A stretch of 64,000 bases of DNA from Pseudoscleropodium purum (GCA_963969395.1 OZ017798.1:2170001-2234000); one strand, 5' to 3'; positions 12,330 to 24,353 are shown, numbered from the stretch's first letter. The notes: generated by a model not told the origin, from the letters alone. Translations and numbers: made by a program.

Positions 12330-14602
12330 GCGTCTTGCGTGTGGAACAGCTTGAAGCATCCAGTGTTCACACCACACGCTAAAGAAGAAACGAATCTTTC
12401 GATGCGGTGTAAAGTAAAGTAAGCCGTGTGTTTTGTAATGGTCTGAGGAGTTCTCTTACTGTACGTACCTCACTGAAGCTGCCTGTGCACGTCCTTGGTG
12501 TGAATTTTGAAGGAATGGGCAATTCACTTTAATGATTTCCCAATGTAGAAATTGAAGTTCGACGACAGAAACTTACATTCTTTAGAGTAAGCAAAGTCGT
12601 CGAACCTACCACCATGTCCAAAAATACAAGACCACACCAAAAATAGATCGAGAACACGGAAGTCAGGAATGGAAGTCAGAAAAACGATTCCAGTCAGGAA
12701 AACATTGCTCCTAGTGATTGTCGGTGTGCAGAAATTTCTTCCGGCTTCAGAAATCGTTGCTCCCAACCCGTCCACAGCGTTGCTTATAAACGTTACAAAC
12801 ACGTCTTATATCAAGTAGTGTCTCTTTGTACAGTCAGAGAGCTCTGGTAATTGCACAAGTATGCATTTTGTATTTAAAGAGACCAATGAGTTTTAGGTAT
12901 TCCACTGTAAACAATTTTTTCGAAAGTCGTTTAGGTAGGCTGGTACTTTGGCTCATGAATTTGGGTGTAATTAAGTCACGGCTACCAAATTTGTCACGCC
13001 GCCGCAAATAGGGGTGACGCTGAAGAGTACGGAAGCCAGAGTTTCATATGATTCGTTGTAGTAGGGCTCCAGAATTTGAACAAGAAATTAAAAAAATTAG
13101 GACCACAACTACGAAGTGTTCCCGGTAAGATTCTTAACCATTACCGTTACTTATGAAACAACGGCAGTCCAACTACCAGGAACGTCAATTTCGTGAAAAT
13201 GGCGATATTCCATTACTTTGGCGCAGGCTGAACCCAAAATCTACAAACACCATAGTTTGTGCACTGAAGTTAGACCTTCTGGAGGATATATGTCACAATT
13301 TCATATGCGTGATTTCTCTTGTGTGAATACGCGAAGAGCATGTTTGAAGTCTCTCTGTGGAATGACTCAACTATCTGTGTACTGTGATTGAGCCTGAGTT
13401 AATTTCATAAGCATTCTGCAGACGCAAGTCATATCATGGGTTCATATGTTTGGGCATTTTCGATAGAATGTACTAGAAAGTTTTCGTTAGGACGCTTCAA
13501 TTCGTTTCAAAACCAGATAGAATGAGAACCTGACCAGCAATTTTCAGTTTTGACTGTAATCTATGTCAGAGGCAAACTTTCATTGATTTCCTTGTCTTTC
13601 TGCCTAACAGCAGACAGTACGCGGATGACCAATTGTTGCGTTCCCTTCTGTTGAGGGCGTTCTGTTTTGATAAGCTCAGACACCAACCCGTCAAGTGAGA
13701 AACTTTGATGGGAATTTAAAATAAATCGATCGGCTACCTTCTGTTAGAATGGCAACGACTTCTGTGCGACTGTACCAAATATTAATCTAAACCTGCTCTT
13801 TTTTTATTTATTAAAGAAACACCACTTGTGCATCTCATTTAACTTCGGGCCACTCAATGGGTAATTGCCATCAATGCTTGTAAAGAGAATTGACTCAGAA
13901 TCCGATTGCATATGGTTCAAAAGGTGAATGCGCTGAAATCTTCCAATTGATCACGATGTGTGTTTTAGCTTGACAGAAATCTTGTAGCATCGTCAATTTC
14001 GTTGAATTGGCGTAATTCACAGCGCCGAAATGGTGACGTGCAAGTGCAAAACGCTAAGAAAAACTAGGATTGCTACATATCTGGGTTTCCGAACCGCCTG
14101 TCTAGAAAAAGGACTAGTGTCAAGAATTTCTGCCCATAGAAAGACTCAATTAAAAATTTCTGGACGCAAAAATGACGAAATTCAAGTTCACCAAGCTATC
14201 TCTAAAATAAAGAAGGAGGGAAGCATGGATCTGAGTTTCAACGCGACCGTCAGTCATAAAAATGCCAGTTGTACACGAGCGTGTGAGCGATCACTTGACC
14301 GAAGTGCCAGCCTGGAAATGTCGTACCACCGCAGACATCACCGGAAGCCAAAGAATTATAATAAAATTCATGAATCTCGTCACCCCTAAATTGAACATGG
14401 GGCATGCATGAATCAAACTAACTAACCACGAATGCAAGCACCGATTGCAAAACACCCTTCGGGTCTCCAACCAATCCTGATGTGGAATGAATAAATGGAT
14501 TCTAATTTTTAACTCATGATCTAAAAATAATGAATATTGTACAAGTGCGGCCCGCCATGCAGCTGGCTCCTGAGCACCAATTCAACTATTACCCTGACTA
14601 AC
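12330..14602 (-). other. 3' flank of peroxidase module 2
   Basis: This region is similar in patches to the 3' flank of copy 3 (22180-23327) and, inverted, of copy 4 (60869-61440). Shared runs include CAGAGAGCTCT near 12836, GACGCTGAAxAGTAC near 13017, AACGGCAGTCCAACTAC near 13162 and CCGCAGACATCACCGGAAGCC near 14331. Copy 2 carries about 1 kb (roughly 13190-14250) that is not matched at the same place in copy 3. No independent gene is supported; the 119-codon frame at 14030-14389 is not preserved in the other modules. Confidence 0.5.
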
Positions 14603-15592
14603 TTAGTTCACGGAACTGCACACCCGACGAATCTCGCCAGAGCTGCCCGTAAGCACGTCGATCTGGCTCATCGCCACCATGGCCTTCGCAAAGTTCGAGT
14701 TGAACGTCGCCCTGTCGGTGTTGGCGCGCACCGATCCTTTCGTACGCGAGTCCACCCACATGCTCTGATCAGATGTCAGCAACCCCAGTTTGTTCACGAT
14801 GTTCTTGAAGTACTGCGTGTCGAACTTCTTCGGAGAAACCAAATCCAGGTTCACGTTCACGTTCGTAATACCAGCAACAGGGCACTTCTTCAACAACGAC
14901 TTCGCGAACGACGATGGCAGAGTGGGATCCACTTTCTCCCCGTGGAGGCGGTCATCGAAGGTCAAGCAAGGCGCCACGCCGATGGTGTGCGCACCAGCCA
15001 AAGCCACCATCTGCGCGGCGCTCAGACCCTTCTTCTGGAAAGCCTTCAACAGCACGGGAACCGTGTTGTTGGGGGTCATGAGGTTGGCCGCCACCTCGGA
15101 AGACCTGGAAACGGTGCCGTCGCGACGCCCGGCGGGAACCGTCCAGCCTTGTCCTCCCGTCAACTTCACGGTGTCGCGGACTGCGAACTGCAGCACGTCG
15201 GAGCACGAAACGGTCCCCGGGCACGCCTTCTCCACGGCGGCCTTGGCGGCGTCGATGGCGTCGAAGCCGTGGAGGCCGGTATTGATGATGTTGGTTCTCT
15301 CAGAGTTGGATCCGTCGAGGAGCAAGGACGCGTCGCAGCCGCGGACGAAGCAATCGTGGTATGCGAGGCGGAGGACGCCTGGCGCGACAGTGGGGTCGTT
15401 CTGGAACGACTTGAGCATGGACTCGTAGATGATGTTTTCCACGTTTGGGCAGGAGTGCTGGTAGAAGCCTTCTTTGCACCCACCGTCGCTGGACCTGGAG
15501 AGGCTTCGACTAGCAGCCACGGGTGCGGTGATCACGCTGAGAATGGCCAAAATGGCCACGCAGCTCGCGATTGCAGACCTCGTTGCACCCAT
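14603..15592 (-). CDS. Class III peroxidase, copy 2
   Basis: Complete 329-residue secreted peroxidase, of normal family length and without introns. Start at the ATG at 15592. The frame is open 12 codons further upstream but only from a GTG, which a plant nuclear gene would not use. A signal peptide occupies about residues 1-27. Distal site: Arg75 and His79 in LRLAYHDCFVRGCDAS. Proximal haem ligand: His202 in ALAGAHTIG. Its partner is Asp258 in KKFDTQYF. Cysteines 48, 81, 86, 124, 130, 209, 237 and 325 fit the four family disulphides; Cys39 is extra. The protein ends CSSVN. The reading frame is identical to copy 3. The GC-rich codons contrast with the AT-rich surroundings. Its substrate and tissue cannot be told from sequence. 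Confidence 0.95.
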   Translation of the reverse strand: MGATRSAIASCVAILAILSVITAPVAASRSLSRSSDGGCKEGFYQHSCPNVENIIYESMLKSFQNDPTVAPGVLRLAYHDCFVRGCDASLLLDGSNSERTNIINTGLHGFDAIDAAKAAVEKACPGTVSCSDVLQFAVRDTVKLTGGQGWTVPAGRRDGTVSRSSEVAANLMTPNNTVPVLLKAFQKKGLSAAQMVALAGAHTIGVAPCLTFDDRLHGEKVDPTLPSSFAKSLLKKCPVAGITNVNVNLDLVSPKKFDTQYFKNIVNKLGLLTSDQSMWVDSRTKGSVRANTDRATFNSNFAKAMVAMSQIDVLTGSSGEIRRVCSSVN

Positions 15593-15658
15593 CGTTCCAA
15601 CCGTCGATGCCGAAGTTGGAGAGTGCACTAGCTGAACTTGAAAGACGTTGAAGTGGTG

Positions 15659-15669
15659 GTCTATACACG
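15659..15669 (-). promoter_or_regulatory. Altered TATA region of peroxidase copy 2
   Basis: At the position where copies 1, 3 and 4 have CTCGTATATATA, this copy reads CTCGTGTATAGA on the minus strand. Two bases are missing and one is substituted, so the uninterrupted TATATATA core is lost. A weaker or shifted start is possible. Confidence 0.45.
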
Positions 15670-16810
15670 AGAGCTGATCTGAGTCTCATTCGAATTCAGG
15701 GAATCCTCCAAACTGGTGTACCTCGAATTGAGCTGAAATTCTGAAAGCTGGAAGCTGCTGACAGTGCTGAGAGACGGAGAGATTGATTGATGAGAAAGCT
15801 GGAGTATTCATCACAGCTTTATACTTGCATGGCTCAGTCCCACCCACAGTCAATCAGTCCTACTCTTTCCACACGTGCAGCTCAGTCAGCAGGCTCTCCG
15901 AGTCCTGGACGTGACGGAGCGTAACAAACTTTGGACTGTCCTCTCCTTGATCTACCATTCGAGGGTGACAGTTGTTCTTAATTGGTCTAGAACTAAATGT
16001 ATACCACCCAATTGTCAAGTTTTATCCGGTTGCACCAGTCGATCTGCACCGTCGATCCACTCCCAATTTTCTCTCGAGTGTGAATTTCTTGGGGATTTCA
16101 ACTCCCTCCCCTTCCACTGTTCAACGGAATTGAATTTTTTTAGTGGAAATCCGGTCATTCCGGTAAATAGCGTTGAAAGGGTTGCGCTAGGAGGTTTCAT
16201 GACTCATGAGTGTGCCTTTGGATATTATTAATAAAAGTTTATAAAGTTTCGTTGGTACGCGTTGACATAGCGTAGAACTAGTGGTGAGGACCTGAAGAGG
16301 GGTGTGTGTTGTGACGCCAGAGGGACTTTTGAGGGCAGAGAGTTCTTGTAGTTTTAGTGATTTTTTGACACATATTGACAGAAGAGAGTTTTTTGTTTTG
16401 TTTTCATTTTTTCATTTTGTTGGACACAAGTTGAGAGAAGAGAGTTTCTTCATTGTTGTGTTACGGGAAGGGTTTGACTTGGAATGAGCTTCGGCCTTCG
16501 GATTATACGGTTAAATTGAGTTGGCTGAGTGGCGGCCCGTAATTGTGCATGTGCAGCGTTGCTTGATGTCGTTTTAGACATAAGATTAGAATCATGGAAA
16601 CAGTGCAAGGTGATTAGCATCAATCTTGACTTACTTCAAGGAAGACCAGGCATTCGTGTGAGGGAGAATTATTAGTACGTGTACGGAGTACGTACCCTGG
16701 TGGTACGTTCTGTTTAGTCAAATAGTATGCGATGGGTCACACTAATTGGGGGATTATGTGAGTTTACAAGGAAACATGCATTTGATGAACCCTCAAAGTC
16801 GATAACATTC
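15670..16810 (-). promoter_or_regulatory. Upstream module of peroxidase copy 2
   Basis: Similar along its length to the upstream modules of copies 1 and 3 (for example AGATTGATTGATGAGAAAGC near 15780, GGTTGCACCAGTCGATC near 16029, AAGAGAGTTTCTTCA near 16438, GTACGGAGTAC near 16681). No gene is supported inside. Confidence 0.55.
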
Positions 16811-17056
16811 TAGACCAGCCAGTCTGATTGCCTTCCTGCGAATGGAATGGTGTGGAATATTCTACAGTCACAATAGAGCTCAATTATGCGCGTCGATTAT
16901 TGTCAGAGGACTACAGTACAATGAGCTGGGTGTCCCAGGGCATCTGCACATTGCATTCAAGCAAAATATGTAATTTTAAATGAAACTCATAACAAATACT
17001 CCATGAACATTCATCTCTTCAAGATAATGATATTAAGATGTAATTTAACTTACCAT

Positions 17057-17343
17057 CAGGGTTGTCATAACGGATAGCATATTATTGTTCACAGACAAAT
17101 CGGACCGATTAGGGCTAACCGGTTGCCAACTTTGGAGTCCTGTAACTTTTGCAAAAAGTACCCAAATTGGGCATATGATATGTTTTTCAGCACCTATAGT
17201 TTTTGTAGCTGCTGAAAAACATGTCATGCCCAATTTGGGTGCTTTTTGCAAAAATTATAGGGCTTCAAAGTTGACAGTCGGTTAGCCCTAATCGATCTGA
17301 TTCGTCTATAAACAGTAATATGCTGTTGGTTATGACAACCCTA
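17057..17343. mobile_element. Fold-back hAT-like MITE (287 bp), 8-bp TSD
   Basis: The element begins CAGGGTTGTCATAAC and ends with the near-exact reverse complement GTTATGACAACCCTA. It is flanked by the direct repeat CTTACCAT (17049-17056 and 17344-17351). The two halves are inverted copies of each other over most of the length: TTAGGGCTAACCGGTT against AACxGxCGGTTAGCCCTAA, and GCACCCAAATTGGGCATG-type runs. The RNA or single strand would fold into one long hairpin. Its terminal bases differ from the CAGGGTTGAC family after position 8. It has no coding capacity. Confidence 0.88.
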
Positions 17344-17411
17344 CTTACCATGATGTGAAAGATGTTAATGGTTTATTAATATGTGAAAAGTGACAAATCT
17401 TTTTTATATAG

Positions 17412-17979
17412 ATATAGTGTGGTAGCAGGTAAAACAAACAATGTGGGATTTGTTTTGAAAATTAGTAGGAAGTATGAACTTCAACAGTTCATAGTTTTTG
17501 AAAGTAAGAATTGTGTTAAAACTAAAATTTCAAACCTCATTTAGACATAGTATAATAACTTTTCTCAAACAACTTTGAACTAAAAAAAGTTGGTAAATCA
17601 AGTTAAGTTTTACCTCCAAAAATCCATTTGAGATTTCAAGCCTCTAATAAAAAATTATGAACAAATTTCAAAGAGGCATTGCAAGGAAATCTTTTTGGAT
17701 ATTTTCAAACCCCTCGTCGAAATTTGAAATTTGTTCATAACTTTTAATTCGAGACTTGAAATCTCAAACGAATTTTAGGAGATGAAACTTAATTTGATTT
17801 TCCAACTTTTCTTAGCCCAAAGATTTTTGAGAAAAATTATTCTACTATGACTAAATGAGGTCTAAAATTTTAATTTCTAACACAATTCTTACTTTTGACT
17901 TCACTATAAGCGATTGAGAAACTATAAATTCTAACTTACATATTCCACATGGGTTTTTCCAACTCCTACCACACTATAT
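17412..17979. mobile_element. Second fold-back element (about 570 bp)
   Basis: The arms start ATAGTGTGGTAGCAGG on the left and end CCTACCACACTATAT on the right. Inside, CAAATTTCAAA/TTTGAAATTTG, GAGATTTCAAGCCTC/GAGACTTGAAATCTC and other paired runs show that the two halves are diverged inverted copies. No clear target duplication was found, so the exact ends are uncertain. Confidence 0.55.
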
Positions 17980-19467
17980 GTACAGTACATAAAGAGCTTC
18001 TCTTATCTAATAAAATTTAAACTAAATTATTAAAAGCAAATGGTTATAATTTGACATTGGTATAATACTCAATGGAACCATTGTGTTCTTGGCAAACCAT
18101 CTATTTATATATATATTTATTGTTTGTATATTTGGTCTCAAAATTAGCAAAAAAATGCAAGATACCATAAATGTACTGCAACCATCCTGATATTCACTAG
18201 AGCTTATATTAATAGCATGTGGATGAAGTTCGTGGATGAGGACTCTAGAGAAGGAAAGGCAATCTCTCAAACAGCTTCAAAATGTTATGTTGCTAGGCCC
18301 TTTTTTTCATCACAAAAAACTCAAAATTCCCATTTTCATTTCAAAAGGCAAGAAAACTTGTAATAATGACTAATCATTCAATTTTTTTGCATAACCATAA
18401 GATCTTGTACAATTAGAGTAGTAAATTAGAAGTCTAGAATAATAATGTGGTAAAGAAATTTCAAAAACTCTCACCATATAGATAGCAAGATATTTGTGTT
18501 GAATCCCAAAAGTCGTTTTGTCTTTTTCCATCAAAAAACGCTCAAGATTGCCATTTCTATAGCAAAGAGCAAAAAACTTTGAAAATCTTAGGCTTTCATA
18601 CTAAACTAGTACAAAATTGTGTAGAAGAAATTTTAGAAACTTTGACCACATAGATTGCAAGATATTTGCAATTGAATTTTAAAGTGACATAAAGAAGTTT
18701 TTTGCACCTTGGACAATTAGATATTTTTTCTTTTGAATCTTGGTAGCACCTCAAGGCCTTGGAAGACAGAATGTATCTTCATCAAATTTTCAATTGATGG
18801 CAAACTTTTGATAGGTTGAAACAAATCTCAATATATTGTAAAGTAGGGTCTTTTAGAATAACAAGTTGATATATTTGTTGCATTTTTCAAGTTTCAAATT
18901 TTGGGTGAAAGCACACTATAACAAGCCAACTTGGGCATAACCAGTGCATTTTTTGAAGAATATTTATTTTAACTTTTGAATATGACTTGAAATATGAAAA
19001 ATAATGGTAGTGCATTGTTTTTTAGTTATGTCTATTTGACATAATACAAAAAATATAATTATGTTAAATTTCTAAGTATAAAAAAGACTAAAATGTAGTT
19101 GTAACCACTCCTCAAATTATCTATAAAGATTCATTAATTCATCCAATTAAGGACTATTTTAGATGAAAAAGCAACAATTTTTAATTGAATATTCCATTAA
19201 GGACCTCCATAAGTAACCCACTAATATTTACTAGTAGTTCCTATTACAGTATTAGTGTGCTTTCACCCTTTCAATGTAATAGGTATTAGAAAATTTATTT
19301 TGAAAATGTAGTCTTGAATGAGGGAGGAATGGGCATAAATTTTGGATAAGTTCTATATAAAAAGAATTGTAGAAATTTTTTTAAAGATGTTCTGAAAGAT
19401 ATGTTGATAATTTCAACCATTCAACCATTGAAATTTCAAAAATTGACACACACACACAGAGATTGAC

Positions 19468-19469
<2 letters not shown>

Positions 19470-19519
<50 letters not shown>
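19470..19519. repeat. (TA)n microsatellite, about 25 units
   Basis: An uninterrupted TA dinucleotide run, with a short CA run just before it at 19447-19458. Confidence 0.95.
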
Positions 19520-19523
<4 letters not shown>

Positions 19524-20305
19524 ATATTTGTATATTTATATTTTTAAATTTTTAGAATTGAATTTGTCAATTTGGTCAATTTTAAATTTTTCCTCATTTC
19601 TATTTGAAAATGTGCATAAATTTAATGAGTACTTGATGAAATTCATATAAGATAGGGAGATAATAGTATATGGATATGGATACTTAGGCTATCATCTCTA
19701 ACCTTCAATAAATAGCTTTGCATATCAACTCTTGAACGGATCTTTGAGGGTTTCTGTGAAGGTTGAAATTTTTCCTGATGTCTTTTGCTAAAGCAATTTT
19801 GTAGTTGAAATTAGTGTGTTTCAATTTCATTTTAGAGCTATTAATAATTTAGTTTTTCCTTCTACCTTAAACCTATTTCTACTTGTTAATCTTTTAATTA
19901 TAAGTGGAAATTAAGTGCATTTTCTAAGAATCTTTTTTCAAGACTCTCAAGTCAATTCTTCAACTTTAAAAATTAGAAATTCAAAAATATATAGTACAAA
20001 AATTTTAAATCGACCCCTGAAGGCCTAAGAAGTTCTAGAAAATAGAGATTGTCAATGACTCATTGCAATTTGATGTTTTTAATGCACATAGATCTTTTTA
20101 AGTTTAACAATACACAAATAATAATTACTTTGTTAAGTATATATAGAATTAATTATGGAAAATATTAACTTTTAAATTTTAAGATTACAAAAATTTTGGA
20201 TGATCAACTTAAAGAAAAAAAACATTCTTTAGAGAAAAAAATTATATAAAGATAAAAAAAATTTATAACCTCCCATCCAAAATTGTTTACAATATTGAAG
20301 ACAAA

Positions 20306-21080
20306 GTGCAGGTATTGTGGGAGATTTATTCAATAGTGACTAAAGTAACAAATGCTTGAAAGAGGCATTAATCACATAAGTCATAGTTGTGGTCACAAAT
20401 GAGCAAATCTCCTACAACTTTTGAGTGAGGATGTCAATTCTTCTTATAATTTGTATATATATATACACACACTACATGCTATATAAGACACCTCCATACA
20501 AGTTTGTAGCATTAATTGACACTTTTAGATTTTCTTACAATTTTTGGATTGTTTGAATTCCTAATCTAAAATCAAATAGGAATTAGCATTGTTACAGTCA
20601 ATTTCATATCCCAAGATGCTTATTTACAATATACTACAACAATTGGGGATATCTTAGACAATTTTTGATTTTAGAATGCAAGTAATGTAGGAGATTTGGT
20701 CAATTGCGACTAATGAGACAAATGCTCAAAAAGGGCATTAGTCGTATTAGTGGCATTAGTCACAATAGAGCAAATTTTCCACAATACTTTTTAATAGGAA
20801 AGCCAAATTTTTTTAGAATTTATATATATGTTCTATACTATATAAGACACATCCATGAAAATTTGTAGAAACATTATACACTTTTAGATATTTTCACAAT
20901 TTTTGGATTGTTTGAATTTTTAATTCAAAAATAGACAAGAATTATAATTGACCTATCCAATTTCATATGCAATGATGATTGCTTAGGATGCATTGCAACA
21001 ATTGGAGATGTTTAGGATAATTTTTTATTACAAAACACAAGTAATGGATGAGATTTGATCAACAATGACTAATGTGACAA
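20306..21080. repeat. Tandem array, unit about 365 bp
   Basis: Units begin at AGTGCAGGTATTGTGGGAG (about 20306), AATGCAAGTAATGTAGGAG (about 20676) and ACACAAGTAATGGATGAG (about 21036). Each contains a GACTAATGTGACAAATGCTxxAAAxxGGCATTAGTC run, itself partly inverted (AATGCT/GGCATT). The array continues in copy B with units near 38321, 39687, 40048 and 40352. Confidence 0.7.
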
Positions 21081-22179
21081 ATTAATTTGGGGCCTCTAAT
21101 TCCAAAATGTACGAATTCAAAATTTCCAAATTCTATCATGAGTGGAAAATAAAAAGATTCTAATGTTTTTTCTAAGGTCAAAATACAAGATAGACTTCAT
21201 TAAATAAAGGGATCAATTCACCTACAAGACAAAATTCATAAAATGCCTTAACCATTTTGCAAAATTGCAATGACTTTATAGGTACCTATAGACAACAATA
21301 GGTAATTTGTAAATAAAAATAGATGTATATAAAAGTAATTTCAAGTTTTGTATTCCCCCTCTCTTATACCAAATGAGCCTTCCCTCCCTTAAATTTTGAG
21401 GAATGCAAGGCCTAAATGGAAGGGTCTTCCCTATCCGGATAGTAATAGAAAGCACCCATTGTGGATTTGTAGGGATGCTTTTAGGGGATAAAATGGCAGT
21501 ATCCCAACATTGTTTGCCACATTCAAGGATGTGCAGCCTAAATCATATATTCATCCTTGTCATCTACCTAGTTTATAGCCTTAAATTAAACCTATATGAA
21601 GATATATGTTATAATTTTTGACATCACAATTGAGTAATTCTAACAAAATTGTAGTTTAAAGTAATAATTACCATACAAGCTAATACAATTTGAACACCCC
21701 TTAAGTAGTAATAACATTATTTTACACTAATTTTGAAATAATAAAAATTTGTGAGACACACTATAAAAATTCATCAGAGTATTTTCAATAAATTTAATGT
21801 ATATCATCTACACTATTTTCATACTATCTTAAATATAGTGATTATCATAAACACAATTCTCATTCTAATTTTATTTCCATTCATCCTAATGTTCACACCA
21901 ATTAATGAAACTAATGAGACCATGTTGATCCTACACTCATCCAAAAATTGTGTGGTGCAAGAGATTCCAAATTTCTAGGATGAACAAATATTTTGTTAAA
22001 ATGGCGCCATTTTTCTGCCATTTTTCCATTAATTTTCTAAGACCCTAAAACCCTAAAACCCTTAAATCTAGGACAAGTATACAGTTCAGATTGCACGTTC
22101 TAAATGTAAAAGTGCCAAGTTTGTGGAATACCACCATTTTAGTGAAACATCCGTTAATGTCATTTTATAGAGGATCAGA
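21081..22179. other. Intergenic DNA, no gene seen
   Basis: No supported gene. Around 22041-22070 a short run of ACCCTAAA-like units resembles the plant telomere repeat; with only two or three imperfect units this may be chance. Confidence 0.5.
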
Positions 22180-23327
22180 AGAAAGGGCTCGAGTTTATTG
22201 CTAAATGGACAGTCTTGCTGCGACGCCACGCCTCCGCAGACTCTAATACTGAAGAGCTTGATGACAGTGACTGTACGTTTGCTTGAATTGATTCAAACAA
22301 CGTTAACGTACCGACTGATTACAATCAGAGAGCTCTATTAATTTCTCAAACAATTTCTGTATGTGCATTTCAGTATTCAAGGAGACGAATCGGTTAGTGG
22401 TATTGCAGTAACAATTTTTCCAAGCTTTCGGTTGGAAATTGGAGACATAATTTTGGCTTTTCATATTTTGGCTCATTAATTAGGAATTTAGGGTGCTAGT
22501 CACGGGGGCAAAAATTTTGACGTCACCCCAAATAAAGCTGACGCTGAACAGTACAAAAGCCAGATTTTCATATGACATTCGTTGTAGTAGCCAGAATTTG
22601 AATAAGAAATTATAAAATTAAGACGACAACTACGAAGTGATCCCGGTGGGATTCTTAACCATTACCGTTACATGTCAAACAACGGCAGTCCAACTACTAG
22701 GAACGTCTATTTCGCGATCCCGTTGGTACTTCGCAGTGCGGCTAATTCATGACTTCACTCCGAGCTGTGACTCCACCTTCAAACGCATTCAGTGAAGCTA
22801 GTTTCGAAAACCTCATCTGTGACATGCAGTTAATCCCGGTAACCTCTAGCGCCCCCCGAATAAAGATCTCACTTCTCCGTAACTCACTCAACTCCTCAAC
22901 TAGGAACAGAATGAATAGGAGTAACGGTACCTTTCCAAAACGAGGATTAGAGATAACCGAAACTTGGAAACTATCCAGAAGCGACCAAATAACGGAAATG
23001 CCAAGTCAATTGATTAAACTGTGTGTTATGAAGAAGTGCCAGCCTGGAATATGTCGTACTACCGCAGACATCACCGGAAGCCAAAGAATTGTAATGAAAT
23101 TCATGAATCTCGTCATCCCTAAATTGAACATGGGACATGAATCAAACTAACCACGAATGCGAGCACCGATTGGAAAACACCCTTCGGGTCTCCAACCAAT
23201 CCTGATGTTTAATGAATAAATGGATTCTAATTTTTAACTCATGATCTAAAAATAATGAATATTGTACAAGTGCGGCCCGCCATGCAGCTGGCTCCTGAGC
23301 ACCAATTCAACTATTACCCTGACTAAC
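22180..23327 (-). other. 3' flank of peroxidase module 3
   Basis: Matches parts of the copy 2 flank (ACGGCAGTCCAACTACTAGG near 22682, CCGCAGACATCACCGGAAGCC near 23063). It also matches, inverted, the copy 4 flank: the GAGCTGTGACTCCA block near 22760 pairs with the block near 61395. The 133-codon plus-strand frame at 22749-23150 is not conserved as a protein and is not called. Confidence 0.5.
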
Positions 23328-24353
23328 TTAGTTCACGGAACTGCACACCCGACGAATCTCGCCAGAGCTGCCCGTAAGCACGTCGATCTGGCTCATCGCC
23401 ACCATGGCCTTCGCAAAGTTCGAGTTGAACGTCGCCCTGTCGGTGTTGGCGCGCACCGATCCTTTCGTACGCGAGTCCACCCACATGCTCTGATCAGATG
23501 TCAGCAACCCCAGTTTGTTCACGATGTTCTTGAAGTACTGCGTGTCGAACTTCTTCGGAGAAACCAAATCCAGGTTCACGTTCACGTTCGTAATACCAGC
23601 AACAGGGCACTTCTTCAACAACGACTTCGCGAACGACGATGGCAGAGTGGGATCCACTTTCTCCCCGTGGAGGCGGTCATCGAAGGTCAAGCAAGGCGCC
23701 ACGCCGATGGTGTGCGCACCAGCCAAAGCCACCATCTGCGCGGCGCTCAGACCCTTCTTCTGGAAAGCCTTCAACAGCACGGGAACCGTGTTGTTGGGGG
23801 TCATGAGGTTGGCCGCCACCTCGGAAGACCTGGAAACGGTGCCGTCGCGACGCCCGGCGGGAACCGTCCAGCCTTGTCCTCCCGTCAACTTCACGGTGTC
23901 GCGGACTGCGAACTGCAGCACGTCGGAGCACGAAACGGTCCCCGGGCACGCCTTCTCCACGGCGGCCTTGGCGGCGTCGATGGCGTCGAAGCCGTGGAGG
24001 CCGGTATTGATGATGTTGGTTCTCTCAGAGTTGGATCCGTCGAGGAGCAAGGACGCGTCGCAGCCGCGGACGAAGCAATCGTGGTATGCGAGGCGGAGGA
24101 CGCCTGGCGCGACAGTGGGGTCGTTCTGGAACGACTTGAGCATGGACTCGTAGATGATGTTTTCCACGTTTGGGCAGGAGTGCTGGTAGAAGCCTTCTTT
24201 GCACCCACCGTCGCTGGACCTGGAGAGGCTTCGACTAGCAGCCACGGGTGCGGTGATCACGCTGAGAATGGCCAAAATGGCCACGCAGCTCGCGATTGCA
24301 GACCTCGTTGCACCCATCGTTCCAACCGTCGATGCCGAAGTTGGAGAATGCAT
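23328..24353 (-). CDS. Class III peroxidase, copy 3
   Basis: Secreted class III peroxidase whose 329-residue core (from the ATG at 24317) is identical to copy 2 at nucleotide level. Catalytic Arg75 and His79, haem ligand His202 and Asp258 are all present (numbered from that ATG), as are the eight disulphide cysteines. Unlike the other copies it has a real ATG 12 codons upstream and in frame (24353), where they have GTG. That ATG lies only about 36 bases after the TATA core. A transcript starting at the usual distance could use it and add 12 residues before the signal peptide; a slightly later start would give the standard 329-residue form. The longer form is annotated here by the first-AUG rule. 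No stop, frameshift or intron. Confidence 0.93.
   Translation of the reverse strand: MHSPTSASTVGTMGATRSAIASCVAILAILSVITAPVAASRSLSRSSDGGCKEGFYQHSCPNVENIIYESMLKSFQNDPTVAPGVLRLAYHDCFVRGCDASLLLDGSNSERTNIINTGLHGFDAIDAAKAAVEKACPGTVSCSDVLQFAVRDTVKLTGGQGWTVPAGRRDGTVSRSSEVAANLMTPNNTVPVLLKAFQKKGLSAAQMVALAGAHTIGVAPCLTFDDRLHGEKVDPTLPSSFAKSLLKKCPVAGITNVNVNLDLVSPKKFDTQYFKNIVNKLGLLTSDQSMWVDSRTKGSVRANTDRATFNSNFAKAMVAMSQIDVLTGSSGEIRRVCSSVN

Larger units (their letters stand above)
18298..21080. repeat. Segmental duplication SD2, copy A
   Basis: Matches 25561-26005 and then 37788-40383, the two halves of copy B. The first 170 bases also resemble the start of SD1 near 1675. The block around 19782-19789 (CTTTTGCT) is the unoccupied counterpart of the 8-bp target GTTATGCT of the 11.8-kb element. 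AT-rich, no gene. Confidence 0.8.

Noticed and set aside
14537..15631. Long plus-strand frames opposite peroxidase copies 2 and 3 (364 and 382 codons) and similar antisense frames in copies 1 and 4
   Set aside because: They are shadows of the GC-rich peroxidase codons on the other strand, with arginine/histidine-rich, domain-free products.
22749..23150. 133-codon plus-strand frame in the 3' flank of copy 3
   Set aside because: The flank is conserved between modules as DNA but the frame is not.
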